From Siphonobacter aquaeclarae (lineage in GTDB: Bacteria; Bacteroidota; Bacteroidia; Cytophagales; Spirosomataceae), in NCBI RefSeq assembly GCF_900103285.1, contig NZ_FNGS01000005.1:554579-618578 (forward strand): 64,000 bases of DNA. Direction: 5' to 3'. The translations under genes were made by a program, and so were the position numbers. The notes beneath the pieces were generated by a model, which was not told the DNA's origin, did not search any database, and saw only the letters and a list, made by a program, of their open reading frames with translations. Positions 25,921 through 35,799 of this stretch are shown piece by piece; within the stretch, counting starts at the first letter, position 1, and every line of letters begins with the position of its first letter.

Positions 25921-27475
25921 CCCCCTCCTTGTATTCGCCCTCGCCTGGGGCCTTACTTTATCCGTCGCCGCGCAGCAACGGCGGCTGGAAATTCCCATTC
26001 CGTCAACTTCCGCCAGTATTTTCACCATTCCTGTCGGAAAGGAAGGCGTTATGCTGCTGACCCAGACGGGCAAAAACTCCTACCATGTCGACCGGTTCGA
26101 CACCAACATGGACCGCAGCTGGTCGGTAGACGGTACGATTACCGAAGGCCTCGAATACGTCACGTACTCGTACGATGGCCGGAATGTCTATCTCCTCTTC
26201 AGTCGCTCGAAAAGCAATGTATACGAAGTTATCAAAGTCTACGTAGGACCCGGTTTTACGGAGAAATTTGAGATTCATTCGGTCGACAAAATGGAGATCT
26301 CCCAGTTCAAAGCCTTCAATGACGGCATTTACATCGCCGGTATTGTGCGGGAGCAGCCGATTTTGTCGTATACCAACCTGCAGACGCGACAGAACCGCCT
26401 GCTGAACGCCACGTTCAAAGGCCAGGCCGAAGTGCAGGCGATTGACGTGGATTCGGTGACCAACCGCGTCAACGTAACCTACTGCGTCCGGAAAAGCCGG
26501 GATTACTCCATCGTCGTCAAGTCCTTCGACGACGTGGGCAAGCAGCTTTCTGAGATCGTCGTCACGCCGGACGAGGACTATGCGCTGCTCGACGGACGCC
26601 TCAGCGTCCTCCCGGATGGTACCCAGCTGATGGTTGGCACCTATGGTTTCCGCAACATGCAATCGCCGACGAAAGGACGTATCGTACAAGGGTTGTATAT
26701 CTGCAAAGTAACTGAAAATGAAGTACTTCCACTGAAGTACTATAGCTTCACGGACTTCAAGAACTTCTATTCCTACCTGAGCCCGCGCGACCTGGAGCGC
26801 CGCGAACGTCAGATCGCCCGCAAGAAGGAAAAAGGCAGTGACTACAAAGTCAATACGCAACTACTGCTCCATGATGTCATTCAGAAAGACGGGCAGCTGA
26901 TCATCGTCGCCGAAGCCTTCCAGGCTACGTTCCGGAACCAGAGCAATCCGTGGGGATATGGCGGCGGTCCGTGGGGTTACGGTCCCGGTGGCGGCGGCTT
27001 CTATCCCGGCTGGGGCTGGGGTATGTACAGCCTGAACCCCTGGTACTTCGGAAACCGGGGTCTGTACAACAACGGCTCGCAGATATTCGACGGCTGGCAG
27101 TATACCCACGCCATAGTCGCAGGTATCAACCAGCAGGGTGCTATCGTCTGGGATAACAGTTTTGAAATTGACCAGACGAAGTCCATGACTTTGAAAGAAA
27201 AGGTCAAGGTAAATCTGCAGAACGACCAGCTGACGATGGTATACAGTGACCGGGGACGGCTCCTGTCCAAATCCATCAAAGGCGATATGGTCCTTGAAAA
27301 CGGTACTGCGCAGGCCATTGCGACCGGCAGCGCGGGCGACAAAATCCGCCGCCAGGGTACCGACAACCTGGACTACTGGTATGATAACTACTTCCTCGCC
27401 TGGGGCTTCCAGCGCATCACAAACGATGCAGACGGGAGGAGAACGGTGTTTTATCTGAATAAAGTAGCGTATTAA
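25907..27475 (+). CDS. secreted hypothetical protein with a Gly/Tyr/Trp-rich insertion
   Basis: 522 residues with a signal peptide (LLVFALAWGLTLSVAAQ). Most of the protein looks like a beta-propeller or beta-solenoid without catalytic signature. Around residues 348-390 is an unusual low-complexity stretch of Trp, Gly, Tyr and Pro (for example GYGPGGGGFYPGWGWGMY), framed by ordinary sequence. Only 14 bases overlap the EVE gene upstream; an ATG at 25913 is an alternative start. It is followed by a word-repeat hairpin with an internal terminator. Function unknown. Confidence 0.75.
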   Translation: MNMRNPLLVFALAWGLTLSVAAQQRRLEIPIPSTSASIFTIPVGKEGVMLLTQTGKNSYHVDRFDTNMDRSWSVDGTITEGLEYVTYSYDGRNVYLLFSRSKSNVYEVIKVYVGPGFTEKFEIHSVDKMEISQFKAFNDGIYIAGIVREQPILSYTNLQTRQNRLLNATFKGQAEVQAIDVDSVTNRVNVTYCVRKSRDYSIVVKSFDDVGKQLSEIVVTPDEDYALLDGRLSVLPDGTQLMVGTYGFRNMQSPTKGRIVQGLYICKVTENEVLPLKYYSFTDFKNFYSYLSPRDLERRERQIARKKEKGSDYKVNTQLLLHDVIQKDGQLIIVAEAFQATFRNQSNPWGYGGGPWGYGPGGGGFYPGWGWGMYSLNPWYFGNRGLYNNGSQIFDGWQYTHAIVAGINQQGAIVWDNSFEIDQTKSMTLKEKVKVNLQNDQLTMVYSDRGRLLSKSIKGDMVLENGTAQAIATGSAGDKIRRQGTDNLDYWYDNYFLAWGFQRITNDADGRRTVFYLNKVAY

Positions 27476-27595
27476 GGCTGTAAGCGATAGGCTTTAAGCT
27501 TTAAGCAGGCGGCGGTGGGTCGGAAGGCTTGCCGCCTTTTGCTTTTATATAGCAGAGCCATCGCAGCTTGCTGCTTAAAGCTTACAGCCTAAAGC
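27476..27595. repeat. GCTGTAAGC/GCTTTAAGC word-repeat inverted repeat with internal terminator
   Basis: Begins immediately after the stop codon at 27475. Arm 27488-27508 (TAGGCTTTAAGC and following) pairs with 27571-27591 over 21 bases with one mismatch. Inside is a smaller stem AGGCGGC (27507-27513) / GCCGCCT (27531-27537) followed by TTTTGCTTTT, a likely intrinsic terminator. Same family as 17819-17996, 57210-57330 and 62915-63128. Confidence 0.85.
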
Positions 27596-27641
27596 ACTCC
27601 CCCTATTGCCTACCGCCCCATGCGATTCGTACCTTAGCGCC

Positions 27642-28523
27642 ATGAAACTCCTCACCCCTGCTCCCTGGTCGGACTACGAACTGATTGACTGCGGCAATTT
27701 TGAGAAACTGGAGCGCTTTGGCTCCTATGTGCTGGCCCGGCCCGAGCCTCAGGCTATCTGGGATAAGACTCTTTCACAGGAAGAGTGGGAAAAACAGGCG
27801 CAGGCCTATTTCCGGAAAGAAAAAGGAAACTCTGAACGCGGTGAATGGGTGGTAAAGAAAGGTATGCCTGACAGATGGGTTGGCACCTGCCCGATCGGCG
27901 GACAAAAGCTGAGCTACAAGCTCGCGCTGTCGTCTTTCAAGCACGTCGGGTTATTTCCCGAGCAGGCGGCGAACTGGGAATACATCCACCGGAAATCGAA
28001 GGCGCTGCAGACGCCGAAGGTACTTAATCTCTTTGCCTACACCGGGGTTGCGTCGCTCGCGGCACGCGCTGCCGGCGCCGATGTCACGCATGTGGACTCG
28101 GTGAAGCAGGTCATCAGCTGGTCCCGGGAGAACATGGAACTGAGCGGACTGGACAACATTCGCTGGGTGGTAGAAGACGCCATGAAGTTTGTCCGCCGGG
28201 AAGTACGCCGCGGCAACAGGTACCAGGGTATTATCCTCGACCCGCCGGCTTATGGGCGCGGTCCGGATGGTGAAAAGTGGGTGCTGGAAGAACAGATCAA
28301 TGAACTGCTAAAGCTTTGCAAGGAGTTGCTCGACCCCGAAAACCATTTTTTCCTCATCAACCTGTACTCCCTTAGTTTTTCCGCGCTGATTGCGGAGAGT
28401 TTGATTCTCCGTATTTTTGGACAGACGCGACACACGGAGTTCGGCGAACTCTACCTGCCGGATTCGTTCGACAAGAAGCTTCCGCTGGGTGTGTTCTACC
28501 GCTTTTCAACGGTAGCCGACTAA
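27642..28523 (+). CDS. class I SAM-dependent methyltransferase, RlmI-like RNA methyltransferase
   Basis: 293 residues. The Rossmann motif I is LNLFAYTGVASLAA, followed by VTHVDSVKQVISW (motif II acidic residue), and the catalytic-site motif ILDPPAYGRG (DPPxY type used for nucleobase methylation). The N-terminal part contains WVVKKGMPDRW. It probably methylates rRNA; the exact site is not predictable. ATG 27642 was chosen over 27606, which would begin inside the repeat region. A two-component response regulator starts 12 bases later, so the three genes may be cotranscribed. Confidence 0.88.
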   Translation: MKLLTPAPWSDYELIDCGNFEKLERFGSYVLARPEPQAIWDKTLSQEEWEKQAQAYFRKEKGNSERGEWVVKKGMPDRWVGTCPIGGQKLSYKLALSSFKHVGLFPEQAANWEYIHRKSKALQTPKVLNLFAYTGVASLAARAAGADVTHVDSVKQVISWSRENMELSGLDNIRWVVEDAMKFVRREVRRGNRYQGIILDPPAYGRGPDGEKWVLEEQINELLKLCKELLDPENHFFLINLYSLSFSALIAESLILRIFGQTRHTEFGELYLPDSFDKKLPLGVFYRFSTVAD

Positions 28524-28535
28524 AACCCGAACGAC

Positions 28536-29219
28536 ATGAGACTATTGATCATCGAAGACGAACCCAAGACCGTTCAGTCGGTAAGACAGGGGCTGGAAGA
28601 AAACGGATACGAAGTGGATATCGCCTACGATGGTCTCATCGGCAAGCATCTGGCCAAGAAGAATCCCTATGACCTGATCGTTTCCGATATCATCATGCCC
28701 GGCCTGAACGGCGTAGAGCTGACCCGTGAGCTGCGGAGCGAAGGGGTCGAAACGCCGGTATTGCTGCTCACCGCGCTCGGAAGTATCGATGAAAAGCTCA
28801 TGGGCTTCGACGCGGGTGCGGATGACTACCTCGTCAAACCCTTCGAATTTGCCGAGCTGCTCGCCCGTATCCGGGTACTCACCCGTCGCTGGAACGGCTC
28901 CATTCCGATTGCTTCGAATATCCTGCGGTATGCCGACCTGGAAATGAACCTGGATTCGAAGACTGTCACCCGCAATGAAAAGAAAATCGATCTCACCGCG
29001 CGGGAATTTGCCCTTCTTGAGTACATGCTGCGCAACCAGGGAAAGGTACTCTCCAAATCCGAAATCTCCGAAAAGGTATGGGATGTCAACTTCGATACCG
29101 GCACTAACGTTATCGAGGTGTATATCAACCTGTTACGCAAGAAGGTGGACAAGGACTTTTCCGCCCGGCTGATCCATACCCAGTACGGAATGGGCTATGT
29201 GCTGAAACTGGAGGATTGA
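28536..29219 (+). CDS. OmpR/PhoB family response regulator
   Basis: 227 residues. The receiver domain has the acidic pair near residues 8-9 (IIEDEPKT), the phosphoacceptor Asp51 (VSDIIMPG), the Thr/Ser switch (LLLTALG) and the Lys (DDYLVKPFEF). The C-terminal winged helix shows LTAREFALLEYMLRNQG and IEVYINLLRKKVD. It is partnered with the histidine kinase that starts 30 bases downstream. Sequence style is close to CusR/CopR-like regulators, but no metal genes are adjacent, so the signal is open. Confidence 0.95.
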   Translation: MRLLIIEDEPKTVQSVRQGLEENGYEVDIAYDGLIGKHLAKKNPYDLIVSDIIMPGLNGVELTRELRSEGVETPVLLLTALGSIDEKLMGFDAGADDYLVKPFEFAELLARIRVLTRRWNGSIPIASNILRYADLEMNLDSKTVTRNEKKIDLTAREFALLEYMLRNQGKVLSKSEISEKVWDVNFDTGTNVIEVYINLLRKKVDKDFSARLIHTQYGMGYVLKLED

Positions 29220-29249
29220 TTTCTGTATTTTGCCGTTTTTCCGTTTCTC

Positions 29250-30611
29250 ATGCAGATTCGTACCCGTCTGACTATCCAGTTTAGCCTGCTCGTCTCGGTC
29301 ATCGTGCTGTTGGCCTTTGCGGCCATTTACTGGTTTCGGCAGTACTACCTGGAAGAGCAGTTTTATAACCGGCTGAAACAGAAGGCTTTGACTACGGCTG
29401 AGCTATTGGTCAATGTCGAAGAGGTCAATTCCGAGATCCTGAAACTGGTGGATCAGTCCAACCGGGACCTGCTCTACAAGGAAAACGTCATCATCTACAA
29501 TTACCGGAACGAGGAGATCCACACCAACAACGATACCATCCGGTTCGATCTCGATCAGAATATCCTGAATAAAATCCGCCTCAACCGGGAGCTGCGCATT
29601 GACAAGGGCGAGTATAAGATCTTCGGGTTGTATTATTCTTCGGGTGAAGACCGGGTTGTCAGTGTAGCGGGCGCTTCGGATGTGGCCGATCAGGTGAACA
29701 TGCGTTCCCTCCTCAAAATCATGGTCTATGCCTATATCGCGGCGATTCTCGTGGTAGCCGTGGTAGGTTGGCTGTTTGCCGGGAGGGCGCTTGTGCCGAT
29801 ATCTTCCGTTATCAACGAAGTCCAGCGTATCTATCCCCAGAACCTGAGCAGGCGGGTTCATACCGAGAATGAAAAAGATGAAATAGGCCGGTTGACGGCC
29901 ACCTTCAACGCCTTGCTGGATCGGGTCGAACAAGCCTTCAAGCTTCAGAACATGTTCATTTCCAATGTTTCCCATGAACTGAAGAACCCGCTGACCAAGA
30001 TTATTTCCCAGCTGGAAGTTGTGCTCCTGCGGGAGCGGACGGGCGACGAATACCGGCAGACGTTAGGGTCTGTACTATCTGATACCCGCGAACTGAGTCA
30101 CCTTTCGAATACGTTGCTGGAGCTGGCAAAAGTGACCGACCAGAGTCATTCCTTCCTGACGGCTTCCGTCCGCATCGACGAAATCGTCTGGGATGCCCGG
30201 GATCTGCTGCGCTCCACGCACCCGGACTATTCCATCAAGGTCGAGTTTCCGGCCGACCTGGAAGAAGACGCGCTGCTGACCGTCTCTGGAAATGCCTACC
30301 TGCTGAAGATCGCGGCGGTAAACCTGATGGAGAACGGATGCAAATTTTCGGACGACCACGCCGTCGAAGTAAAAGTGGTACCGTCCGACAAACAAATCGT
30401 CCTCCTGTTTACCAATCATTCCGATATTCAGGAAGACGAAATCAGCCTGATTTTTGAACCGTTTTACAGAAGCCAGAAACGGGTCAGAACAGCCGGTTAC
30501 GGCATCGGGTTATCGCTGGTGGAACGCATTGTCAAGTTGCACGGCGGGCAGATTGCGGTTCGCTCGGGAGACGGAACGGTCATCTTTACCGTGACCATTC
30601 CCTGTCGGTAA
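29250..30611 (+). CDS. sensor histidine kinase with HAMP domain
   Basis: 453 residues. Two transmembrane segments (about residues 10-28 and 153-175) frame a periplasmic sensor of roughly 125 residues, followed by HAMP, the HisKA dimerisation helix with phosphoacceptor His242 (NVSHELKNPLTK) and the HATPase domain (N-box LMENGCKFS, G-box GYGIGLSLVERI). It should phosphorylate the response regulator at 28536. The topology is like CusS/CopS-type kinases. No terminator is evident after it; the following 200 bases hold no gene or clear structure. Confidence 0.95.
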   Translation: MQIRTRLTIQFSLLVSVIVLLAFAAIYWFRQYYLEEQFYNRLKQKALTTAELLVNVEEVNSEILKLVDQSNRDLLYKENVIIYNYRNEEIHTNNDTIRFDLDQNILNKIRLNRELRIDKGEYKIFGLYYSSGEDRVVSVAGASDVADQVNMRSLLKIMVYAYIAAILVVAVVGWLFAGRALVPISSVINEVQRIYPQNLSRRVHTENEKDEIGRLTATFNALLDRVEQAFKLQNMFISNVSHELKNPLTKIISQLEVVLLRERTGDEYRQTLGSVLSDTRELSHLSNTLLELAKVTDQSHSFLTASVRIDEIVWDARDLLRSTHPDYSIKVEFPADLEEDALLTVSGNAYLLKIAAVNLMENGCKFSDDHAVEVKVVPSDKQIVLLFTNHSDIQEDEISLIFEPFYRSQKRVRTAGYGIGLSLVERIVKLHGGQIAVRSGDGTVIFTVTIPCR

Positions 30612-30812
30612 GGGCGAATTTCAGCAGTTTTTAAGGATTACTTCACACGTGGTTAAGTATTGACCCCTTGTTTTGCCAATGCAAAGCAAACCAGTTTTCT
30701 CATCCGGTTAGATGGTTTGTAATGGGGGAAATACAGACACGCTGGGGTCCTTAACGTCGGCCCCGGCGTAGTCTTTTTAAGGAAGTACCCATCAAGATCT
30801 GTTGTCCGCTGC

Positions 30813-31058
30813 ATGAAATTTATTCCCTGTCTGTTGTCGGTCCTGGCGGGGCTCGCCCTCGGCACGATCGTCCGGCTGATCAGTCCGCCCTGGGCCGACC
30901 TGGCCTCGGTAGCCCGCATGATCCTGATCGGATTTGTGCTGGGCGTTCCTTCGGGAATTATGCTGGAGCTGGTTTCCCGTCAATTTCCCCCTGTCAATCC
31001 ATCGCTGGACATCCGGCTGTTTGCCTGCCTCGGAATTCTGCTGTCCTTACTTTGGTGA
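30813..31058 (+). CDS. small membrane protein, hypothetical
   Basis: 81 residues with three hydrophobic segments: FIPCLLSVLAGLALGTIV, ARMILIGFVLGVPSGIML and LFACLGILLSLLW at the very C-terminus. I do not recognise a family. It is followed after four bases by another tiny membrane protein, so the two probably form a small operon. The gene-free 200 bases before it contain no obvious structure. Confidence 0.6.
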   Translation: MKFIPCLLSVLAGLALGTIVRLISPPWADLASVARMILIGFVLGVPSGIMLELVSRQFPPVNPSLDIRLFACLGILLSLLW

Positions 31059-31062
31059 TTGC

Positions 31063-31293
31063 ATGACAAAATTGTTTTTCCCGGGTTCCTACCGGCGCTA
31101 TCGCCGGCTGCGGGGAGGCGCGCTGGCGGGGCTGCTGCTGCTTTCCCTCGTGTGCAATGGTTTCCAGTGGTTTTCGGGCCGGAATACCGGCAACCGCCTG
31201 AGTACGGCCTTGCTGAAAAGCGACTCGACCGTCGCCGCCCAGCGCGAAACCATACTCCATCTTCAGAGCGAGCGGCGGGGCCTGCGCCCCTGA
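31063..31293 (+). CDS. small single-pass membrane protein, hypothetical
   Basis: 76 residues: a basic N-terminus (YRRYRRLRGG), one transmembrane helix (ALAGLLLLSLVCNGFQWF) and a helical tail (LLKSDSTVAAQRETILHLQ) that may form a short coiled coil. No family recognised. The layout is like a small membrane-anchored accessory subunit. It starts four bases after the 81-residue protein, and its 3' end overlaps the convergent histone-deacetylase-like gene by 31 bases. Confidence 0.55.
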   Translation: MTKLFFPGSYRRYRRLRGGALAGLLLLSLVCNGFQWFSGRNTGNRLSTALLKSDSTVAAQRETILHLQSERRGLRP

Positions 31294-32198
31294 CCGTCGC
31301 CGTACAGCGCCTCCGCCAGGCGAAAGGTATTGCAGTGGGCTTCCACGATGTCTTTCAGGCGCGGGGAGTACCCGCCTCCCATCGTGACGACCAGTGGCAG
31401 GCCCGATTCCAGCGCCGCCGAGAATACCAGTCGGTCCCGCTCGCGACACCCTTCCGGGCTCATTCCCAGCTTGCCGAGTTTATCCGACGCCAGTACGTCC
31501 ACCCCCGATACGAAAAACAGGAAGTCCGGCTGTTCTTTCCGGATCAATGCCGGCAATAACTCCCGCAGGCGGGTGAGGTAAGGTTCGTCGCCGGTACCCG
31601 TCGGCCATTCCACATCCAGATCCGACAGCTCCTTATGCAGCGGATAGTTCTCCTTCCCGTGCATGGAGAAGGTAAAAACGCGGGGATCATCCCGGAAGAT
31701 AGCGGCGGTGCCGTTGCCTTGGTGTACATCGAGGTCGATAACCAGTATTTTCCGGCTTTGATCCGTCGCCAGAAGATACCGTGCCGCCACAGCTACATCG
31801 TTCAGCAGACAAAAGCCTTCCCCCCGGTCAGCATAAGCATGATGGGTACCTCCGGCGACATTCAGCGCCACGCCGTTTTCCAGGGCGTACCGGGTACAGT
31901 CAATCGTCCCCTGCGTGATCACGCGCTCCCGGTAAACCAGCTCTGCAGACAAGGGAAGCCCGATTTTCCGGATCATTTTCGGAGAAAGGCGAAGGTGAAG
32001 CAAGTCCTCCCAATAGGCTTCCGTATGTGCCTGAAGGACCCATTGCGCCTCAACCGGCGCGGGGTGGAATAGCTGCGATTCCGTGATGGTACCCTCCCAG
32101 AGCAACTGTGCGAGAATCAGCTCATACTTCTCCATCGGGAACCGGTGGCCTTCCGGAAGCGGGTGACAGAAAACGGGATCGAACGCGATACGGACCAT
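31263..32198 (-). CDS. histone deacetylase family protein (zinc-dependent deacetylase)
   Basis: 311 residues, typical for bacterial class of the arginase/deacetylase fold. Zinc and catalytic motifs: GGTHHAYADRGEGFCLLND (tandem His), VIDLDVHQGNGTA (Asp and His zinc ligands), SGVDVLASD (second Asp ligand region) and MGGGYS. Bacterial members remove acetyl groups from lysines, polyamines or acetoin-pathway enzymes; the substrate here is unknown. ATG 32198 was chosen because the upstream extension lacks family similarity. The C-terminus overlaps the small membrane gene tail to tail. Confidence 0.92.
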   Translation of the reverse strand: MVRIAFDPVFCHPLPEGHRFPMEKYELILAQLLWEGTITESQLFHPAPVEAQWVLQAHTEAYWEDLLHLRLSPKMIRKIGLPLSAELVYRERVITQGTIDCTRYALENGVALNVAGGTHHAYADRGEGFCLLNDVAVAARYLLATDQSRKILVIDLDVHQGNGTAAIFRDDPRVFTFSMHGKENYPLHKELSDLDVEWPTGTGDEPYLTRLRELLPALIRKEQPDFLFFVSGVDVLASDKLGKLGMSPEGCRERDRLVFSAALESGLPLVVTMGGGYSPRLKDIVEAHCNTFRLAEALYGDGQGRRPRRSL

Positions 32199-32320
32199 GA
32201 AAGCAAAAAAAACGAAGCAAAAATAAGGGTCAGCTAAGGAAAAAGGCGCTTCGCCGCGTCTTAGTTCCGAATCTGCCACAACTGGTTAATAAAGCATCAC
32301 TCAGCGGGTTCCGGATTGCC

Positions 32321-32328
32321 TAGTTTTG
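32321..32328 (+). promoter_or_regulatory. candidate -7 box (TAnnTTTG)
   Basis: TAGTTTTG matches the Bacteroidota -7 consensus exactly, about 100 bases before the ATG of the DUF1553 lipoprotein gene. No clear -33 TTTG was seen. Confidence 0.35.
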
Positions 32329-32424
32329 TATTTTAGAATGACGCTTAACGTATTTTATCAAGTCAGACTGATACGATTTCATCCCTTCACCCCGCCGCTG
32401 TATTGTGTCGTGACGCGCTTTCAT

Positions 32425-35400
32425 ATGACTCACCTGAAACGGCTACTTTGCCTCTCCGGAACCGCCCTCGCAGGCATGTTGATCTCGTCCTGCGGCAGCA
32501 GCAGCATCGATGTCCCTTCCGATGTGAAGGTGGCGATGGAAAAGCTGCCGGAAAAGCTTGACTACACCTACGACGTAAAACCTATCCTGTCTGACCGCTG
32601 CTTTGCCTGCCATGGTCCTGACAAGAACAAGCAGCAGGCAGGTTTGCGTCTGGATCTGTCGGAGTCAGCCCTGGCTCACGTCAGCGAAGAAAATGGCCGC
32701 AATGCCATTGATCCCGGGAATCCCGGCGGCAGTGATCTCGTTCACCGGATACTTTCAGCCGATCCGGAGCTGGTCATGCCAACGCCTTCATCCCATTTAA
32801 CCCTCTCTACCGAAGAAAAGGCGGTGCTCATCAAGTGGATTGAAGACGGCGCCACCTACAAACCCCACTGGGCCTTCACCAAACCGGAAAAAGCAACTCC
32901 GCCCGAGGTGAAAGACGCCCGGTGGGTGCGAAATGATGTTGATCGTTTTGTCCTGAAAAAACTCGAAGACAAGGGGCTTAAGCCTTCTCCTGAAGCCGAT
33001 AAAACGACCTTGCTCCGCCGCGTTACCTTCGACCTGACGGGTCTGCCGCCCACGGTTTCGGAAGTAGATGCCTTTCTGGCGGATCAGTCGCCGAATGCCT
33101 ATGAAAAAGTGGTGGACCGGTTGCTCAAATCAAAGCACTTTGGCGAGAACATGGCCGTCAGCTGGCTCGATATGGCCCGCTACGCCGATACACACGGGTA
33201 TCAGGACGATGGGCTGCGGACGATGTGGCCCTATCGTGACTGGGTCATCTCCGCCTTCAACCGGAACATGCCGTATGATAAATTCGTAACCTGGCAGCTC
33301 GCGGGCGATCTACTGCCTAACCCGAACCGCGAAATGCTGCTGGCCACGGCCTTTAACCGAAACCACCAGCAAAGTCAGGAAGGCGGTATTGTACCGAAAG
33401 AATACCATACCGAATATGTCATCGACCGGGTCAATACCTTTGGCAAGACGTTCCTCGCGCATACAGTCGAATGCGCGCGCTGCCACGACCACAAGTATGA
33501 TCCGATTTCCCAAAAAGACTTCTATTCGCTCTATGCGTTCTTCAATACGGTGAATGAGTATGGGCAGATTCCGTATAACGGTGAGCCTTCTCCGCATATC
33601 ACGCTGCCTAAGCCCGAAACGGAAAAGCGGCTGAAGGAGATTCACAAACGACTGAAAGAGCTGGAGGTAACCTACGACCAGCAACTGAAACTGGCAGATA
33701 CCCGCTACGAAAGCTGGAAGGCACTGGGTGGCGAGCGGAAGCTGCCGCGCATTTCGGGTCGGAAAGGGCTCATTTTTGACGTTCGCTTTGATACGCTGAA
33801 GATCCGTCCGTGGACGAAAGAAGTCGAAATCAAGCCTTCTCCGGAAGAGCTCGCCAAAAACCCGAAGGCGCAGCCGCGCAAGGAAATACGTACGGGTATC
33901 GAATATAAGTTCACCAATTTTGTCAATGATACCATGCCGATGCAGATCCGCGGCGACATGGATCACCTGCCGAAAATGGTCCGGAACAAGGACCGGTCGG
34001 GCGTCTTTCTGCCGGGGGAAACCTACCTGGAAATGCGGGGTTTCAATCGCGGCGACCGCGCGCGCATGCCCGACAATACCGCCTGGTTTAACCGGGAAGA
34101 CCCGTTTGCCATCGGGTTGTGGGTAAATATCCGGGATCCGAAGCTGGACGGCCCGCTGTTCAACCGCCACCTGGGGCCGATGAACGGCTTCCGCGGATAT
34201 GAATGTGTCCGGCTTCCGGACGGCCGTCTGGCATTCCGAATGAGTTACGTATGGCCGGACGACGCGATGGATGTGGAAACGTTCCAGCAAGTTCCGCTCA
34301 AACACTGGACCCATATCGCCGTCAGCTACGACGGCTCAGGCAGCGCCAAGGGCATCCGGATCTACCTGAACGGTAAGCCTGCACCGGTACGGATCATGAC
34401 TGATAATCTGACGCAGGGCGTTATCTGGGGAAAAGACAAATCAAACTGGGGCGCCGGAACGAATAACCTGTCCATCGGACAGAGTCAGGATCATAATTAC
34501 AGAGGTTTTGCTGTCAGTGAACTGAAGGTATACAACCGGCCCGTCAGCGGATGGGAGATTGCCAAGTGGGTAAAGGGGCCGCGCGCCGCGCCCGCTACCC
34601 GGCAACAGGTATTTGAGCACTATACCTTTCACTACGACGAGCCGCTTCGGCGCATCCGGGAAGAGCGCAGCGCCCTTCTGACGGAAGAAAATGAACTGAT
34701 GAACCATGAAATCGATGTCATGGTCATGCGGGAGCAAAAGTACCCGCGCCCGACCTATCTCCTCAAGCGGGGCGCATACGACGCTCCGGGACAAGAAGTG
34801 AAAGCGATGACGCCGGAGATTCTCGGTCAGTTCCCGCAAAATCTTCCTAAAAACCGGCTTGGACTCGCGCAGTGGCTCCTGAGCGCCGATAATCCGTTGT
34901 TTGCCCGGGTAGTCGTCAACCGCTTCTGGCAGCAGCTGTTTGGAAATGGTATTGTCAAAACGAGCGACGACTTCGGCAATCAGGGAGAACTTCCCTCCCA
35001 TCCCGAACTACTGGATTACCTGGCCGTCGATTTCCGTGAATCCGGCTGGAACGTCAAACGGCTGTTCCGGGAGATCGCTTTGTCAGCAACCTATCGCCAG
35101 CGGTCTTCTGCCTCTGAACAGCTTCGTGAGGCAGACCCGGACAACCGACTGCTGGCTCGCGGACCGAGCTACCGGTACTCGGCAGAGCAGGTACGCGACA
35201 ATGCCCTTGCCTCGTCCGGTTTGCTCACCCAGAAGATCGGCGGCCCCAGCGTGAAACCGTACCAGCCGGCAGGTATCTGGGAAGCACTTGCTACCCGTAA
35301 CGCCGTCAACTACGTGCAGGATCATGGAGACAGTCTTTACCGCAGAAGTATGTATACCATCTGGAAACGGAGCTCTCCGCCGCCGATGATGCTCAATTTT

Positions 35401-35796
35401 GATGCCGCGGAGCGCCATTTCTGCGTGGTGAGACGACAAAAAACCAGTACGCCGCTTCAGGCGCTGGTGGTGATGAACGATCCGCAGTTTGTGGAAGCCT
35501 CCCGGGTACTGGCCCAGCGGATGATGAAGCAGGGCGGCACGTCGATCGACGACCAGATCCGGTATGCCTACAAAGCACTGACGAGCCGGCTGCCCCGCCA
35601 GACGGAAATGGATATCCTCAAAAACTATTTTTCCGAGGAAAAAGCGGAACTCAGCCGGAATCCCAGGCGGGTACAGGAGTTGCTGACCGTAGGTGAATTT
35701 CCCAACGATCCGGCGCTTGACAAAACTGAACTGGCCGCCCGGATGATGCTGGCCACTACCCTCATGAATGCAGACGAATTCGTCATCAAACGATAG
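32425..35796 (+). CDS. Planctomycetes-type cytochrome c (PSCyt1), DUF1549, LamG-like, DUF1553 lipoprotein
   Basis: 1123 residues. A lipoprotein signal ends at LISSC. Then PSCyt1 with haem motif CFACH (residues 59-63), DUF1549 with a second motif CARCH (350-354), a beta-sandwich LamG/concanavalin-like insertion about 560-720 ([12 protein letters not shown] ... [14 protein letters not shown]), and DUF1553 to the C-terminus ([40 protein letters not shown]). Such proteins come paired with DUF1501 proteins and are thought to act in surface polysaccharide use or extracellular electron transfer, without firm proof. The start is set by the lipobox; the DUF1501 gene follows after three bases. Confidence 0.92.
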   Translation: MTHLKRLLCLSGTALAGMLISSCGSSSIDVPSDVKVAMEKLPEKLDYTYDVKPILSDRCFACHGPDKNKQQAGLRLDLSESALAHVSEENGRNAIDPGNPGGSDLVHRILSADPELVMPTPSSHLTLSTEEKAVLIKWIEDGATYKPHWAFTKPEKATPPEVKDARWVRNDVDRFVLKKLEDKGLKPSPEADKTTLLRRVTFDLTGLPPTVSEVDAFLADQSPNAYEKVVDRLLKSKHFGENMAVSWLDMARYADTHGYQDDGLRTMWPYRDWVISAFNRNMPYDKFVTWQLAGDLLPNPNREMLLATAFNRNHQQSQEGGIVPKEYHTEYVIDRVNTFGKTFLAHTVECARCHDHKYDPISQKDFYSLYAFFNTVNEYGQIPYNGEPSPHITLPKPETEKRLKEIHKRLKELEVTYDQQLKLADTRYESWKALGGERKLPRISGRKGLIFDVRFDTLKIRPWTKEVEIKPSPEELAKNPKAQPRKEIRTGIEYKFTNFVNDTMPMQIRGDMDHLPKMVRNKDRSGVFLPGETYLEMRGFNRGDRARMPDNTAWFNREDPFAIGLWVNIRDPKLDGPLFNRHLGPMNGFRGYECVRLPDGRLAFRMSYVWPDDAMDVETFQQVPLKHWTHIAVSYDGSGSAKGIRIYLNGKPAPVRIMTDNLTQGVIWGKDKSNWGAGTNNLSIGQSQDHNYRGFAVSELKVYNRPVSGWEIAKWVKGPRAAPATRQQVFEHYTFHYDEPLRRIREERSALLTEENELMNHEIDVMVMREQKYPRPTYLLKRGAYDAPGQEVKAMTPEILGQFPQNLPKNRLGLAQWLLSADNPLFARVVVNRFWQQLFGNGIVKTSDDFGNQGELPSHPELLDYLAVDFRESGWNVKRLFREIALSATYRQRSSASEQLREADPDNRLLARGPSYRYSAEQVRDNALASSGLLTQKIGGPSVKPYQPAGIWEALATRNAVNYVQDHGDSLYRRSMYTIWKRSSPPPMMLNFDAAERHFCVVRRQKTSTPLQALVVMNDPQFVEASRVLAQRMMKQGGTSIDDQIRYAYKALTSRLPRQTEMDILKNYFSEEKAELSRNPRRVQELLTVGEFPNDPALDKTELAARMMLATTLMNADEFVIKR

Positions 35797-35799
35797 CGC

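Noticed and set aside
30612-30812. Possible small RNA in the 200-base gap after the first histidine kinase
   Set aside because: No promoter, stable stem-loop or terminator could be made out, so no feature is claimed.
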